NCBI RefSeq assembly: GCF_900095265.1
Contig: NZ_LT607651.1
Span: 446,304 to 510,303, forward strand
Source: Janthinobacterium sp. UMAB-56
GTDB taxonomy: Bacteria > Pseudomonadota > Gammaproteobacteria > Burkholderiales > Burkholderiaceae_D
Reading direction: 5' to 3'
DNA: 64,000 nucleotides
Within the stretch, counting starts at the first letter, position 1. Each line of letters opens with the position of its first letter. The notes under the pieces were generated by a model. That model was not told where the DNA came from, made no database searches, and was given only the letters and a program-made list of their open reading frames with translations. The translations under genes were made by a program, and so were the position numbers. Positions 32,067-41,400 of the stretch are shown piece after piece.

Positions 32067-33797
32067 TTAGAGATCCTCCGAACCGAGCATCATTTCGGAC
32101 AGGCCCTTGCCGGCTTTCACCATTGGCCACACGTTTTCAGACTGGTCGGTAATGAAGTTCATGAATACCAGCCTGTCTTTCATGCCAAACGCCTCTTTCA
32201 GGGCGCCGTCGACGTCGCCCGGTTTTTCAATTTTCATGCCCACGTGGCCATATGCTTCGGCCAGCTTCTCGAAGTCGGGCAGCGAATCCATGTACGACTC
32301 GGAGTAACGCGAACCGTAATCGATTTCCTGCCACTGGCGCACCATGCCGAGGAAACGGTTGTTGAGCATGATGATCTTCGGCGTCAAATGATACTGCTTG
32401 CACGTGGCGAGTTCCTGGATGCACATCTGGATCGAGCCTTCGCCGGTGATACAAGCGACGGTGGCGTCCGGATTGGCCATCTGCACGCCCATGGCGTACG
32501 GCAAGCCGACACCCATGGTGCCCAGGCCGCCGGAATTGATCCAGCGGCGCGGCTTGTCGAAGCCATAATATTGCGCCGCCCACATCTGGTGCTGGCCCAC
32601 GTCGGAGGTGATGAAAGCGTCGCCCTTGGTGAGCTGGAACACTTTTTCCACCACCGCTTGCGGCTTGATGACCAGGTCGGAGGTCGGGTATTTCAGGCAT
32701 TCACGGCCACGCCATTCGGCGATCTGCTTCCACCAGTTACTCAAAGCATTGACATTCGGCTTGGCTTCGGCCGCGTCCAGTTGCGCGAGGAACTCGATCA
32801 GCACGTCCTTGACGTTGCCGACGATGGGAATATCGACCTTGACGCGCTTGGAAATCGACGATGGGTCGATGTCCACGTGGATGATCTTGCGCGGATGCGA
32901 GGCGAAATGTTTCGGGTTGCCGATCACGCGGTCATCGAAACGGGCGCCGATGGCGATCAGCACGTCGCAGTTCTGCATCGCCATGTTCGCTTCATAAGTG
33001 CCATGCATGCCCGGCATGCCGACATACTGCTCGCTCGAGGCGCGGTAGCCGCCCAGGCCCATCAAGGTGTTGGTGCACGGGAAACCCAGGCGGTCGACCA
33101 GCTTGTTCAGCTCGGGAGCCGCATTCGCCAGGATCACGCCGCCGCCCGTATAGATCATCGGGCGTTCGGCTTGCAGCAGCAGCTGCACGGCCTTGCGGAT
33201 CTGGCCCGAGTGGCCCTTGTCGACGGGACGGTAGGAGCGCATCTCGACTTCCTTCGGATAGGCGAAATGGCATTTGTGCATGCTGATATCCTTGGGGATA
33301 TCGACCAGCACGGGTCCCGGACGGCCGGTACGGGCGATGAAGAAGGCTTTCTTGATCGTCGCTGCCAGGTCCTTGACGTCCTTGACGAGGAAGTTGTGCT
33401 TGACCACGGGGCGCGTGATGCCGACCGTGTCGCATTCCTGGAACGCATCCTGGCCGATGGCGTGGCTCGGCACCTGGCCAGAGATCACCACCATGGGAAT
33501 CGAGTCCATATACGCGGTCGACAAGCCCGTGACGGCATTCGTGACGCCCGGACCGGACGTGACGATGGCGACACCGACTTTGTTCGAGCTGCGCGAATAG
33601 GCATCGGCGGCGTGGATCGCGGCCTGCTCGTGGCGTACCAGGATATGCTGGAATTTGTTTTGCTGGAAGATGGCGTCGTAGATGTAGAGTACGGCTCCGC
33701 CCGGATATCCAAAGACGTGCTCGACGCCCTCTTCAGCCAGACAGCGCACGACAATTTCTGCGCCGGTAATGGGTCCTGCTGCTGCTTCGGTATTCAT
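32067..33797 (-). CDS. ilvB: Acetolactate synthase large (catalytic) subunit
   Basis: A 576-residue thiamine-diphosphate enzyme that forms acetolactate or acetohydroxybutyrate, the common entry to branched-chain amino acids. The N-terminal FGYPGGAVLYIYDAI contains the conserved Pro-Gly loop, and HEQAAIHAADAYSR carries the catalytic Glu near residue 56. A central FAD-binding region and a C-terminal ThDP motif (TGEGSIQMCIQELAT...IIMLNN near 445) follow. It heads the ilvBNC operon; a 500-base upstream region separates it from the divergent sigma-factor operon. ilvI is an equally valid name. Confidence 0.96.
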   Translation of the reverse strand: MNTEAAAGPITGAEIVVRCLAEEGVEHVFGYPGGAVLYIYDAIFQQNKFQHILVRHEQAAIHAADAYSRSSNKVGVAIVTSGPGVTNAVTGLSTAYMDSIPMVVISGQVPSHAIGQDAFQECDTVGITRPVVKHNFLVKDVKDLAATIKKAFFIARTGRPGPVLVDIPKDISMHKCHFAYPKEVEMRSYRPVDKGHSGQIRKAVQLLLQAERPMIYTGGGVILANAAPELNKLVDRLGFPCTNTLMGLGGYRASSEQYVGMPGMHGTYEANMAMQNCDVLIAIGARFDDRVIGNPKHFASHPRKIIHVDIDPSSISKRVKVDIPIVGNVKDVLIEFLAQLDAAEAKPNVNALSNWWKQIAEWRGRECLKYPTSDLVIKPQAVVEKVFQLTKGDAFITSDVGQHQMWAAQYYGFDKPRRWINSGGLGTMGVGLPYAMGVQMANPDATVACITGEGSIQMCIQELATCKQYHLTPKIIMLNNRFLGMVRQWQEIDYGSRYSESYMDSLPDFEKLAEAYGHVGMKIEKPGDVDGALKEAFGMKDRLVFMNFITDQSENVWPMVKAGKGLSEMMLGSEDL

Positions 33798-34294
33798 GAA
33801 ACATTCCTTTCAAGGTCCATTGGAGATTGATCGGATGTTCTTTCCTGACGAGGTACGCCTAACGCAACAGTGCTCCTGCTTCCCTTTTCATGCGGTCACG
33901 CAATTTCTTTGGGCACCCATAGATACCTTACAAAACAACGCTTAACGCAACTCGTTTGGCCGGAGTTTCTGTGGCGCCTGTACGAACCGCTCGCGCTTGT
34001 GGCACGGGTTAGAACAAACTGCCTACAAATGAAAGCGCGTCTTGCCGCGGATGGCCTTGTGTGCCGGTCGCGACCTGACCATAGGGCTTTGGGGTGTTCA
34101 AAGCGTCCCATACGTTATCGCGTTGCACCATTATGGTCAAGGAAAATGTCGACCGCGCTGCCTTTTTGCTCACCCGCCATGCAAAAATCATGCGGAAACG
34201 CACATTTTTTGCTAGCATGCGCTCAGTTTACGAAAAGCAGTCCCGCCTCCCTTCCGTCCACAGCACACGCAGCCGTTAGCTCGCCCCATACCGC
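33798..34294. other. 497-base divergent intergenic region (ilvB / sigma factor)
   Basis: No convincing gene is present. It must carry the leftward ilvBNC promoter and leader and the rightward sigma-factor promoter, but I could not identify either -35/-10 pair with confidence. A 10-codon frame (33859-33891, minus) has few branched-chain codons and no terminator-like hairpin after it, so there is no good evidence of classical attenuation. Confidence 0.6.
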
Positions 34295-34864
34295 ATGGCA
34301 ACAGACAAAGAATTATCCGACTTTCTAGAAAATGTCGAGCGGCGCGCTTTCAAGCAGGCCGCCTACGCGGTCCGCAAGGAAGAATCGGCACTCGACATCG
34401 TGCAGGACGCCATGATCAAGCTGGCCGAAAAATACGGCGACAAGCCGGCTGCGGAACTGCCGATGTTGTTCCAGCGCATCTTGCAAAACACCATACTCGA
34501 CTATTTCCGCCGCGAAAAAGTACGCAACACCTGGGTCAGCCTCTTCTCCGGCATGAAACCCTCGGGCGACGAGCATGAGGATTTTGATATACTTGACACC
34601 TATGAATCGGAACAGGGTTCCAGCGCCGCCGAATCCTCGGCCGACCAGGTCGAACGCGCGCAAATCCTTGATTTGATTGATGCAGAGGTACAAAAACTGC
34701 CGTCACGTCAACGCGAAGCCTTCCTCATGCGTTACTGGCAGGACATGGATGTGGCTGAAACAGCGGAAGCGATGGGTTGCTCCGAAGGTAGCGTGAAAAC
34801 ACATTGCTCTAGAGCTACCCACACGCTCGCCGAATCGCTGAAAGCCAAGGGAATTAAATTATGA
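34295..34864 (+). CDS. ECF-like RNA polymerase sigma factor
   Basis: A 189-residue sigma-70 family protein with region 2 (about residues 15-85, including LPMLFQRILQNTILDYFRREK) and region 4 (about 125-180, LPSRQREAFLMRYWQDMDVAETAEAMGCSEGSVKTHCSRA). They are joined by a variable acidic linker. There is no region 1 or 3, as in ECF factors. It is the first gene of a four-gene operon and its stop overlaps the next start by four bases. The membrane protein encoded next may be its regulator, which is inference. Confidence 0.88.
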   Translation: MATDKELSDFLENVERRAFKQAAYAVRKEESALDIVQDAMIKLAEKYGDKPAAELPMLFQRILQNTILDYFRREKVRNTWVSLFSGMKPSGDEHEDFDILDTYESEQGSSAAESSADQVERAQILDLIDAEVQKLPSRQREAFLMRYWQDMDVAETAEAMGCSEGSVKTHCSRATHTLAESLKAKGIKL

Positions 34865-35265
34865 ACACCGACGATCTCAATTTCGCTTACAAAGTGCGCC
34901 ATGCACTGAACGAAAAACTCGACGACCTGCCCGCATCGGCCACCGATCGCCTGGCAGCGGCACGCAAGCTGGCCCTGTCGCGCAAGAAGGCGGACGCCCC
35001 TGCCGCCGTCGCCGTGCGCAAGGACGTCTTCGCCGGCATCGCCAGCCACCTGTTGGTCGAGCCGCTGTCGTGGCTGGGCCGCATGAGCGTGATCATCCCA
35101 TTGCTGCTGCTGGTCGGCGGCCTGGTGGGCATCTACCAGTTTGAGCAGGAACAACATATTGCCGAACTGGCAGAAATCGACGCTGCCGTCCTGTCGGACG
35201 AATTGCCGCTCTCCGCGTATATGGACCATGGCTTCAACGCCTACCTGACGAAACGCGAGCAATAA
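34861..35265 (+). CDS. DUF3619-family single-pass membrane protein, possible anti-sigma factor
   Basis: A 134-residue protein with a cytoplasmic N-terminal part of about 70 residues (HALNEKLDDLPASATDRLAAARKLAL), one transmembrane helix (about 74-96) and a short periplasmic tail. The layout and the ATGA overlap with the sigma gene suggest an anti-sigma role by analogy. DUF3619 proteins lack the zinc-anti-sigma HxxxCxxC motif and no such motif is seen here. I recognise the family but its function is unproven. Confidence 0.75.
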   Translation: MNTDDLNFAYKVRHALNEKLDDLPASATDRLAAARKLALSRKKADAPAAVAVRKDVFAGIASHLLVEPLSWLGRMSVIIPLLLLVGGLVGIYQFEQEQHIAELAEIDAAVLSDELPLSAYMDHGFNAYLTKREQ

Positions 35266-35267
35266 GC

Positions 35268-36032
35268 ATGGCACGCCTGAGCGCACGCAAAGGCTGGCTG
35301 GCCGCCGGCATCGGCCTGGGCGCCTGCGCCCTGGCTGGGGCCGCCTGGCTAGGCGAGCAGCAAGCTGCCACGCCCACCGCCCCTCCCGTCGCGGCAGCAC
35401 CCGTTGCAGCGCCCGTGGTGGCGGCGCCCCCGGCCGCCAAGTCCGGTTCGCCCCGCACGGCCGGCAAGGGTGGCACGCCGCCCAAAGCCAGCGACAACCC
35501 GTCATGGAACAAGCTGTCGCGCGTGCAGCAGGAAGCCCTGCAGCCGCTGGCCAGCGAATGGAACAAGCTGGAAGCCTTGCGCAAGCAGAAATGGCTCGAT
35601 ATCGCCAACCGCTTTGCCTCCATGTCAGCCGATGAGCAAACCCGCGTGCATGAACGCATGCGCGAGTGGGTCAAGCTGACGCCGGAACAACGCCGCCTGG
35701 TGCGCGAAAACTATACGCGCACGAAGAAGATTGATCCTGGCCGAAAAACCGCGCAATGGGAGCAGTACCAGCAATTGCCGGAAGATCAAAAGAAAAAGCT
35801 GGCGACCGAACTCGTGCAGAAAAAACCGCTGGGCAAGGTGCCAGCGATCAATTCGACGACGAGCAAACCGGCCGCGGTCCTGGCGCCCGCCACGCCGCCA
35901 GCGCCTGTCCTGCCGCTCGCTCCTGCAGCCGCAGCGGCTGCCGTGCCGGTAGCTGACCCTGCCGCAGCCCCCGCCGCCGTGCCCGTCACGCCACCCGCCA
36001 CGCCTGCCCCACTACCGAACTATGCCAAATAG
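35268..36032 (+). CDS. DUF3106-family exported/membrane-anchored protein
   Basis: A 254-residue protein with an uncleaved or cleavable N-terminal hydrophobic segment (about 10-28) and an Ala/Pro-rich stretch to residue 65. The helical DUF3106 core (about 75-190) carries repeated W/L-x2-L-x-EQ-motifs such as SWNKLSRVQQEALQPLASEW and LTPEQRRLVRENY. A long low-complexity Ala/Pro/Val tail follows. It begins two bases after the previous stop and overlaps the RDD gene by 11 bases. Some DUF3106 relatives resemble periplasmic Spy/CpxP-like proteins, but function here is unknown. Confidence 0.75.
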   Translation: MARLSARKGWLAAGIGLGACALAGAAWLGEQQAATPTAPPVAAAPVAAPVVAAPPAAKSGSPRTAGKGGTPPKASDNPSWNKLSRVQQEALQPLASEWNKLEALRKQKWLDIANRFASMSADEQTRVHERMREWVKLTPEQRRLVRENYTRTKKIDPGRKTAQWEQYQQLPEDQKKKLATELVQKKPLGKVPAINSTTSKPAAVLAPATPPAPVLPLAPAAAAAAVPVADPAAAPAAVPVTPPATPAPLPNYAK

Positions 36033-36555
36033 CACGTCTGCCGCCAGCATCAGCCATCCCACGATCAAGCGCCGCCTGATTTCCATGGTGTACGAATCAC
36101 TGCTGGCCCTGGCCGTGCTGTTTTTACCCTTCCTCCTGTTTGAACTGGCCGTGCAGGGCGCGCATACGCCACTGACGGAACACATGCGCCAATGCCTGGC
36201 CTTCCTCATCATGGGTGCCTATTTCATCCATCAATGGAGCCGCGAAGGGCAAACCCTGGCCATGAGGACGTGGCGTTTGCAACTGGTGCTGCCGGGCCAC
36301 GCCCACGTGCCGCTGCGCGTGGCAGCCTGCCGCTACCTGCTGTCATGGATGTGGCTGCTGCCGGCATTGCTGGTGTCCTATGTATTCGACTTGCAGCACT
36401 GGACAGCCCTGGGCGCCATCGGCATCGGCATCCTGGCCTGGTCGGCCACGGCCCTGTTCACGGGCAATGGACAATTCCTGCACGACAAGCTGGCAGGCAC
36501 GCAGATCGTGCAATTGCCAGCCCCAGCGAAGAAGTCGAAGAAAGTCGCCGCCTGA
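36022..36555 (+). CDS. RDD-family membrane protein
   Basis: A 177-residue inner-membrane protein with an N-terminal IKRRLISMVYESLLALAVLFLPFLLFE helix. The RDD Arg is present, while the first Asp pair is replaced by YES. Further helices lie near residues 56-72, 105-125 and 130-150, ending in the family's FTGNGQFLHDKLAGTQIV segment. RDD proteins are proposed transporters or membrane scaffolds. It is the last gene of the sigma-factor operon. Confidence 0.82.
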   Translation: MPNSTSAASISHPTIKRRLISMVYESLLALAVLFLPFLLFELAVQGAHTPLTEHMRQCLAFLIMGAYFIHQWSREGQTLAMRTWRLQLVLPGHAHVPLRVAACRYLLSWMWLLPALLVSYVFDLQHWTALGAIGIGILAWSATALFTGNGQFLHDKLAGTQIVQLPAPAKKSKKVAA

Positions 36556-36618
36556 CTTTTTACGCGGCTTGACCTGCGTCATTGAAGCGCCACGGGGGCT
36601 CTGCGATCATGGCATGCC

Positions 36619-37047
36619 ATGAAGAATACCGCCCCCCTCCCCCACACACACATCGCCGCCTGCCGCGAGGAAGTCTGCAGCGAAGACGACGTCAGGCATC
36701 TCGTCCACACCTTTTATGCGGCCGCACGCGACGACGCCATGCTGGGTCCCATCTTTGCCGCCGAGGTCAAGGATTGGGATGCCCATCTGGCAACACTGGT
36801 CGATTTCTGGTCGGGCTTGCTGCGCGGCACCATGCGCTACCACGGCAAGCCGCTGGCCCAGCACGCGCAGATGGAACACCTGACGCCCTGCATGTTCCGC
36901 CGCTGGCTGACCCTGTTCTTCGCTACCACCGAAAGCATGGGCAATGCGGCCCTGCAGGAAAAGGCCGATACCATCGCCTTGAATATTGCCGAACGGCTAT
37001 GGAAAAGCTTTGCGGAAAGCCACGCCATCGTCGCGCCGCAGCTTTAG
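36619..37047 (+). CDS. Group III truncated hemoglobin
   Basis: A 142-residue single-domain globin of the TrHb3 group. Conserved features include LVHTFYAAARDDAMLGPIF (B/C helices with Tyr), FWSGLLRGTMRYHGKPLAQH (E helix region) and HLTPCMFRRWLTLFFAT, where His is the likely proximal heme ligand in the F helix. Group III globins bind O2 or NO with high affinity in the cytoplasm and are linked to NO stress or microaerobic life. The stop overlaps the convergent pseudouridine synthase gene by four bases. Confidence 0.85.
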   Translation: MKNTAPLPHTHIAACREEVCSEDDVRHLVHTFYAAARDDAMLGPIFAAEVKDWDAHLATLVDFWSGLLRGTMRYHGKPLAQHAQMEHLTPCMFRRWLTLFFATTESMGNAALQEKADTIALNIAERLWKSFAESHAIVAPQL

Positions 37048-37802
37048 AAGCGCTCGTACCCTTGAAGGTAACGCCATTGCCCCACGGGCATGGCACCCAT
37101 CGGGATGCGGCCGATGCGCAAGCGCTTCATGGCGACGACGTCCAGTCCCACCATCTTGCACATGTGGGCGATCTGGCCCGGCTGCACGTTTTTCAGGGCG
37201 AAGCGCAAGCGCGTCTCGTTCTGCCAGCTGACCTTGATCGGCGGCAAAGGCTTGCCATTGAAGGGCAAACCGTGATTCAGCAGCGCCAGGCCGTTCTCCA
37301 TGATCGCGCCCGACACTTCCACGATGAATTCCTGCTCCACCGTTTTCGCTTCGTCGACCAGCTTGCGGGCGACGCGGAAATCCTGCGTAAACACCAGCAA
37401 GCCGGAAGCCATGGTGTCGAGCGGATTGGTGATGGTCAGGCCGATCAAATGGCGCTTGAGGAAGCGCGTGATGGAACTGGGCGCCACGTTCTCGGGCGTG
37501 AAAATCTCTTCAGGCTGCAGACAGCTCAGGGCCGGCTTGCCTTCGCTGCCCACGCCGCCGTTGATGCCGGCCGGCTTGTGCAGCAAGATCGTCACCGGCG
37601 GCATTTCTTCCAGGGTGGCGTTCGGCAGCAGCACCACTGCTTGATTGTCGGCCACGCGCGCGCCCGATTCCTCCACCAGCACGCCATCGACCGTGACCCA
37701 GCCGCCCTCAATATACAGCTCGGCCTCGCGGCGCGAACAGGGCACGTCTTCGGACAGGCGCTTGGCCAGGCGGACGGTGGGCATTTCGTGTGGTGTGGTC
37801 AT
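37044..37802 (-). CDS. RsuA/RluB/E/F-type rRNA pseudouridine synthase
   Basis: A 252-residue enzyme with an N-terminal S4 RNA-binding domain (VRLAKRLSEDVPCSRREAELYIEGGWVTVDG) and a catalytic domain. The usual GRLD box is diverged to TNPLDTMASGLLVFTQD, with the catalytic Asp kept. The C-terminal KMVGLDVVAMKRLRIGRIPMG segment is typical. It most resembles RluF-like proteins that modify 23S rRNA, though the exact target base is uncertain. The start was set at MTTPHEMP (ATG 37800-37802). It converges on the hemoglobin gene. Confidence 0.87.
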   Translation of the reverse strand: MTTPHEMPTVRLAKRLSEDVPCSRREAELYIEGGWVTVDGVLVEESGARVADNQAVVLLPNATLEEMPPVTILLHKPAGINGGVGSEGKPALSCLQPEEIFTPENVAPSSITRFLKRHLIGLTITNPLDTMASGLLVFTQDFRVARKLVDEAKTVEQEFIVEVSGAIMENGLALLNHGLPFNGKPLPPIKVSWQNETRLRFALKNVQPGQIAHMCKMVGLDVVAMKRLRIGRIPMGAMPVGQWRYLQGYERF

Positions 37803-37882
37803 GGGAGGCGCAAAAAGCAAGAGGAGGAGAAAGCCGGTATTGTAACCGACCCGCTCCTCCCCTCGTGTGCGACAACGTATGC

Positions 37883-38800
37883 TTACGCGCTGGCCTTGGC
37901 CAGCTCTTCGGCAAAGAAACGCTGGCCCATCTCTTCCAGGCCCAGGGTTTGCAACACTTCCTGCAGGCGCTCGGTCGGACGCTGGCGCGGCAAGTTTTTA
38001 TAACTGGCGATGATCAGTTCATTCTTCATCGAATGCTCCCAGCCCACCAGCTCGGTCACGCTGACCTGGTAGCCATGCGCTTCCAGTTGCAGACAGCGCA
38101 GCACGTTGGTGATTTGGCTGCCGAACTCGCGCGTGTGCAGCGGGTGGCGCCACAATTCCGTCAAGACATTCGTGCCCAGGCTCTTGCCCTTGTTCTTCTT
38201 CAAGACGGAAGCGACTTCGGCCTGGCAACACGGCACCAGCACCATGAATTTCGCCTTTTTCTTCAAGGCGAAATGGATGGCGTCATCGGTGGCCGTATTG
38301 CACGCATGCAAGGCGGTGACGATGTCGATCTGCTGCGGCAGCAAGTTTGACTGCGTCGATTCGGCCACCGACAGCGGTAAAAACGACATACCGGGGAACT
38401 TGAACTTCTTGGCCAGTTCTTGCGAGCGCTGCACCAGCTCTTCGCGCGTCTCGATACCGTAGATGTGCGAACCGTCGTTGCCGTTCTTGAAGAACAGGTC
38501 GTACAGGATGAACCCCAGATACGACTTGCCGGCGCCATGGTCGACCAGCGACACGCCGGGGTGGTCAAGCTGCACTTCGCGCAGCAGCGGCTCGATGAAC
38601 TGCGTCAGGTGATATACCTGTTTCAGCTTGCGGCGGCTGTCCTGGTTCATCTTGCCGTCGCGCGTCAGGATGTGCAATTCCTGCAGCAAGGCGACCGACT
38701 GGCCATCCTTGATCTCGGGCATGTTGCTGGCGGCCGTGATGACGTCTTTCGGCGCAGCGACTGCGGTGGCGGCGGCTGCCGCGCCCTTAGCGCGCTTCAT
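37883..38800 (-). CDS. SAM-dependent methyltransferase-like protein next to the isc operon
   Basis: A 305-residue protein with a class I SAM-binding region: LVDHGAGKSYLGFILYDLFF near residue 84 (motif I), then IYGIETREELVQRSQELAKKF and VTALHACNTATDDAIHFAL. It resembles the methyltransferase_32 / RRNAD1-type family, whose substrate is unknown. The start (ATG 38798-38800) overlaps the end of iscX by 14 bases, so it is cotranscribed with the ISC genes. An RNA or protein substrate cannot be chosen from sequence. Confidence 0.72.
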   Translation of the reverse strand: MKRAKGAAAAATAVAAPKDVITAASNMPEIKDGQSVALLQELHILTRDGKMNQDSRRKLKQVYHLTQFIEPLLREVQLDHPGVSLVDHGAGKSYLGFILYDLFFKNGNDGSHIYGIETREELVQRSQELAKKFKFPGMSFLPLSVAESTQSNLLPQQIDIVTALHACNTATDDAIHFALKKKAKFMVLVPCCQAEVASVLKKNKGKSLGTNVLTELWRHPLHTREFGSQITNVLRCLQLEAHGYQVSVTELVGWEHSMKNELIIASYKNLPRQRPTERLQEVLQTLGLEEMGQRFFAEELAKASA

Positions 38801-38981
38801 CGATCCACGCCATCTGTATCGCTTCGAGCACTTTTTCGCCGCCGCGCATGTGGTCATCGTCGAAGCCGTCCAGTGCCACCACCCAGTTATGCAGGTCGGT
38901 GAAACGCACGGTCAGGGGATCGATGTCCGGATGCGTGTCGAACAAAGCTTCGGCAATCGCGTTGATATCGGACCATTTCAT
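38787..38981 (-). CDS. iscX: Iron-sulfur cluster assembly protein IscX
   Basis: IscX (64 residues) is a small acidic protein that binds IscS and iron and modulates cluster assembly rate. The sequence MKWSDINAIAEALFDTHPDIDPLTVRFTDLHNWVVALDGF is characteristic. It starts one base after the fdx stop (ATG 38979-38981), the classical last position of isc operons. A longer open frame to 39137 overlaps fdx and was rejected. Confidence 0.95.
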   Translation of the reverse strand: MKWSDINAIAEALFDTHPDIDPLTVRFTDLHNWVVALDGFDDDHMRGGEKVLEAIQMAWIDEAR

Positions 38982-38982
38982 G

Positions 38983-39324
38983 TTAGTGACTGCCTTCGCT
39001 GACCTGGTTGATCGTGTATTTAGGAATTTCGACGACAAGGTCGGCCTCAGCCACGATGGACTGGCACGACAGGCGCGACACGGCTTCCAGGCCCCAGGCC
39101 TTGTCCAGCATGTCTTCTTCCAGTTCCGTCGCTTCATTCAGCGATTCGATGCCTTCACGCACCAGCACGTGGCAAGTGGTGCAAGCGCACGATTTTTCGC
39201 AGGCGTGCTCGATATCGATGTCGTTTTCCAGCAGGATGTCGCAGATGGACTTGCCGGCAGGGGCTTCGATGACGGCGCCGTCCGGGCAAAGCTTGGCGTG
39301 CGGCAGAATGACGATTTGGGGCAT
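38983..39324 (-). CDS. fdx: ISC-type 2Fe-2S ferredoxin
   Basis: A 113-residue adrenodoxin-like ferredoxin that supplies electrons for cluster assembly on IscU. The ligand pattern Cys42, Cys48, Cys51 and Cys87 is intact (HACEKSCACTTCHVLV and RLSCQSIV) with the same numbering as E. coli Fdx. One extra Cys (46) sits in the loop, as is usual in this family. It lies between hscA and iscX. Confidence 0.96.
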   Translation of the reverse strand: MPQIVILPHAKLCPDGAVIEAPAGKSICDILLENDIDIEHACEKSCACTTCHVLVREGIESLNEATELEEDMLDKAWGLEAVSRLSCQSIVAEADLVVEIPKYTINQVSEGSH

Positions 39325-39395
39325 ATTACCTCTACAATTTCAATGATTCGGAGCGCTGCCGCAGCAATGGCACACGGCGCGCATTTCAGTTATCT

Positions 39396-41276
39396 TTAAA
39401 CGACCTGGTCGAGCGATTTGCCCTTCAGGGCAGTGCGCACGCTGCGGTCCATGCGGCGCGAGGCAAAATCCTCGGTGCCGTCGGCGAGCAGCTCGATCGC
39501 CAGCTTCAATGCCTGGTGGTCGATGGCGCCGCTTTGCGATTGCGCGATGGCCTCGCGCACCTTGTTCATCAAGCCATCTACCAGCACGCGTTCCGCGTCA
39601 TCGAGCAAGCCGCCGTCTTCATCGAGGGCCGACTGCGTGGCCAGCAGGATGCGTTCCGCTTCCACCTGCTCTTCGCGCAGCGCGCGCGCCACCATGTCGA
39701 CGTCGGCCGAGGTGTACGACTCTTGCAGCATGCGCGCGATATCGTCATCGCCCAGGCCGTAGGCCGGTTTGACGCTGATCGACGCTTCCACGCCCGAGCG
39801 CAGCTCGCGCGCCGAGACGGACAGCAAGCCATCCGCATCGACCTGATACGTGATGCGGATGCGCGCGGCGCCCGCCACCATCGGCGGAATGCCGCGCAGT
39901 TCAAAGCGCGCCAGCGAACGGCAGTCGCTCACCAGTTCGCGCTCGCCCTGCAGCACGTGCACGGCCAGCGCCGTCTGGCCATCCTTGAAGGTCGTGAATT
40001 CCTGCGCACGCGCGCACGGTATCGTCGAATTGCGCGGGATGATCTTTTCCACCAGGCCGCCCATGGTCTCGATGCCCAGGGACAGCGGGATCACGTCCAG
40101 CAGCAGCCAGTCGTCGCCGGCGGCGCGGTTGCCGGCCAGCAAGTTTGCCTGGATGGCCGCGCCCAGCGCCACCACCTTGTCGGGATCGATATTGGCGTGC
40201 GGCGTCGTGTGGAAGAATTCGCTGACGGCGCGCTGCACGTGCGGCATGCGCGTGGCGCCGCCCACCATCACTACGCCGTCGACGTCGTCCGCATCCACGT
40301 TCGCGTCGCGCAAGGCTTTCTTGATGGCGTTCATGGTCTTGGCCACCAGGTGCTGCGTCATGGCGGCAAATTCCGCCGCCGTGATGCGCAGGTGGATCTC
40401 TTCGCCGGAGTTCAGGGCCGCATCGATCATCGTTTCCGACTTGGTCGACAGCGTTTCCTTGATCTCGCGCGCTTTCACCATCAGTATGGCCGTGTCTTCG
40501 TCCGACAGGGGCGCCAGCTTGGCGTGTTCGCTGATCCAGCAGAACAGGCGGCGGTCGAAATCGTCGCCGCCCAGGGCCGAGTCGCCGCCCGTGGACAGCA
40601 CTTCAAATACGCCCTTGCTCAGTTTCAGGATCGAAATGTCGAAGGTGCCGCCACCGAGGTCATACACGGCGTACACGCCTTCGGAGGCGTTGTCGAGGCC
40701 ATACGCGATGGCGGCGGCGGTCGGCTCGCTCAAGAGGCGCAGCACATTGATGCCGGCCAGTTGTGCCGCATCCTTCGTGGCCTGGCGCTGTGCGTCGTCA
40801 AAGTAGGCGGGCACGGTGATCACGGCGCCCACCAGGTCGTCGCCCAGCGAATCTTCCGCGCGCTGGCGCAGGGTGGCGAGGATTTGCGCCGACACTTCGA
40901 CGGGGCTTTTCACGCCGGCCACGGTTTTCAGCTGCACCATGCCAGGCGTATCCTGGAAGTCGTAGGGCAGGTTTTCCGCATAGGCGATGTCGGCCAGGCC
41001 GCGCCCCATGAAGCGCTTCACGGAAACGATGGTGTTCTTCGGATCAGTGGTTTGCGCGGACAGGGCCTTGTAGCCGATGTTCGCATGGCCGTTCGGCAGG
41101 TAGCGTACGACGGAGGGCAGCAAGGAGCGCCCGTCCTCGTCGTTGAGCACCTCGGGGATGCTGTTGCGCACGGTGGCGACCAGCGAATTGGTGGTGCCCA
41201 GATCGATGCCGACGGCCAGGCGGTGCTGGTGCGGCGCGGTCGACATGCCTGGTTCGGAAATTTGCAGAAGTGCCAT
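39396..41276 (-). CDS. hscA: Fe-S assembly chaperone HscA (Hsp70 family)
   Basis: HscA (626 residues) is a specialised Hsp70 that, with HscB, releases clusters from IscU to target proteins. The ATPase domain has [15 protein letters not shown] near residue 22 and [15 protein letters not shown] near 200. The substrate-binding domain starts near 400 ([16 protein letters not shown]), and the C-terminus lacks the EEVD-like tail of DnaK. Its placement between hscB and fdx makes the assignment firm. The 125-base gap to hscB contains a short direct repeat. Confidence 0.97.
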   Translation of the reverse strand: MALLQISEPGMSTAPHQHRLAVGIDLGTTNSLVATVRNSIPEVLNDEDGRSLLPSVVRYLPNGHANIGYKALSAQTTDPKNTIVSVKRFMGRGLADIAYAENLPYDFQDTPGMVQLKTVAGVKSPVEVSAQILATLRQRAEDSLGDDLVGAVITVPAYFDDAQRQATKDAAQLAGINVLRLLSEPTAAAIAYGLDNASEGVYAVYDLGGGTFDISILKLSKGVFEVLSTGGDSALGGDDFDRRLFCWISEHAKLAPLSDEDTAILMVKAREIKETLSTKSETMIDAALNSGEEIHLRITAAEFAAMTQHLVAKTMNAIKKALRDANVDADDVDGVVMVGGATRMPHVQRAVSEFFHTTPHANIDPDKVVALGAAIQANLLAGNRAAGDDWLLLDVIPLSLGIETMGGLVEKIIPRNSTIPCARAQEFTTFKDGQTALAVHVLQGERELVSDCRSLARFELRGIPPMVAGAARIRITYQVDADGLLSVSARELRSGVEASISVKPAYGLGDDDIARMLQESYTSADVDMVARALREEQVEAERILLATQSALDEDGGLLDDAERVLVDGLMNKVREAIAQSQSGAIDHQALKLAIELLADGTEDFASRRMDRSVRTALKGKSLDQVV

Positions 41277-41309
41277 TGTATTCGTGCCTCGATTAATTTT
41301 TAGCGTAAT

Positions 41310-41341
41310 GCTGCTGGTGCCTGTCGCTGCTGATGCCTGTC
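41310..41341. repeat. Two tandem copies of a 16-base repeat between hscB and hscA
   Basis: The unit GCTGCTGGTGCCTGTC (41310-41325) is repeated at 41326-41341 with one change (G to A at the eighth base). It lies in the only sizeable gap between hscB and hscA and has no obvious coding role. Confidence 0.8.
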
Positions 41342-41400
41342 GCGCATTATAAGACGCGCGCCAGACCGGCGCTTGGCACGCGGGTCAGGCGATAGCCCGG

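Noticed and set aside
33859..33891. Leader peptide for attenuation of ilvBNC
   Set aside because: The 10-codon frame has two Leu codons and no Ile or Val run, and no alternative terminator hairpin follows it.
33985..34005. Sigma-54-like TGGCAC in the ilvB / sigma-factor intergenic region
   Set aside because: The -24 element is present but there is no TTGC at the -12 distance.
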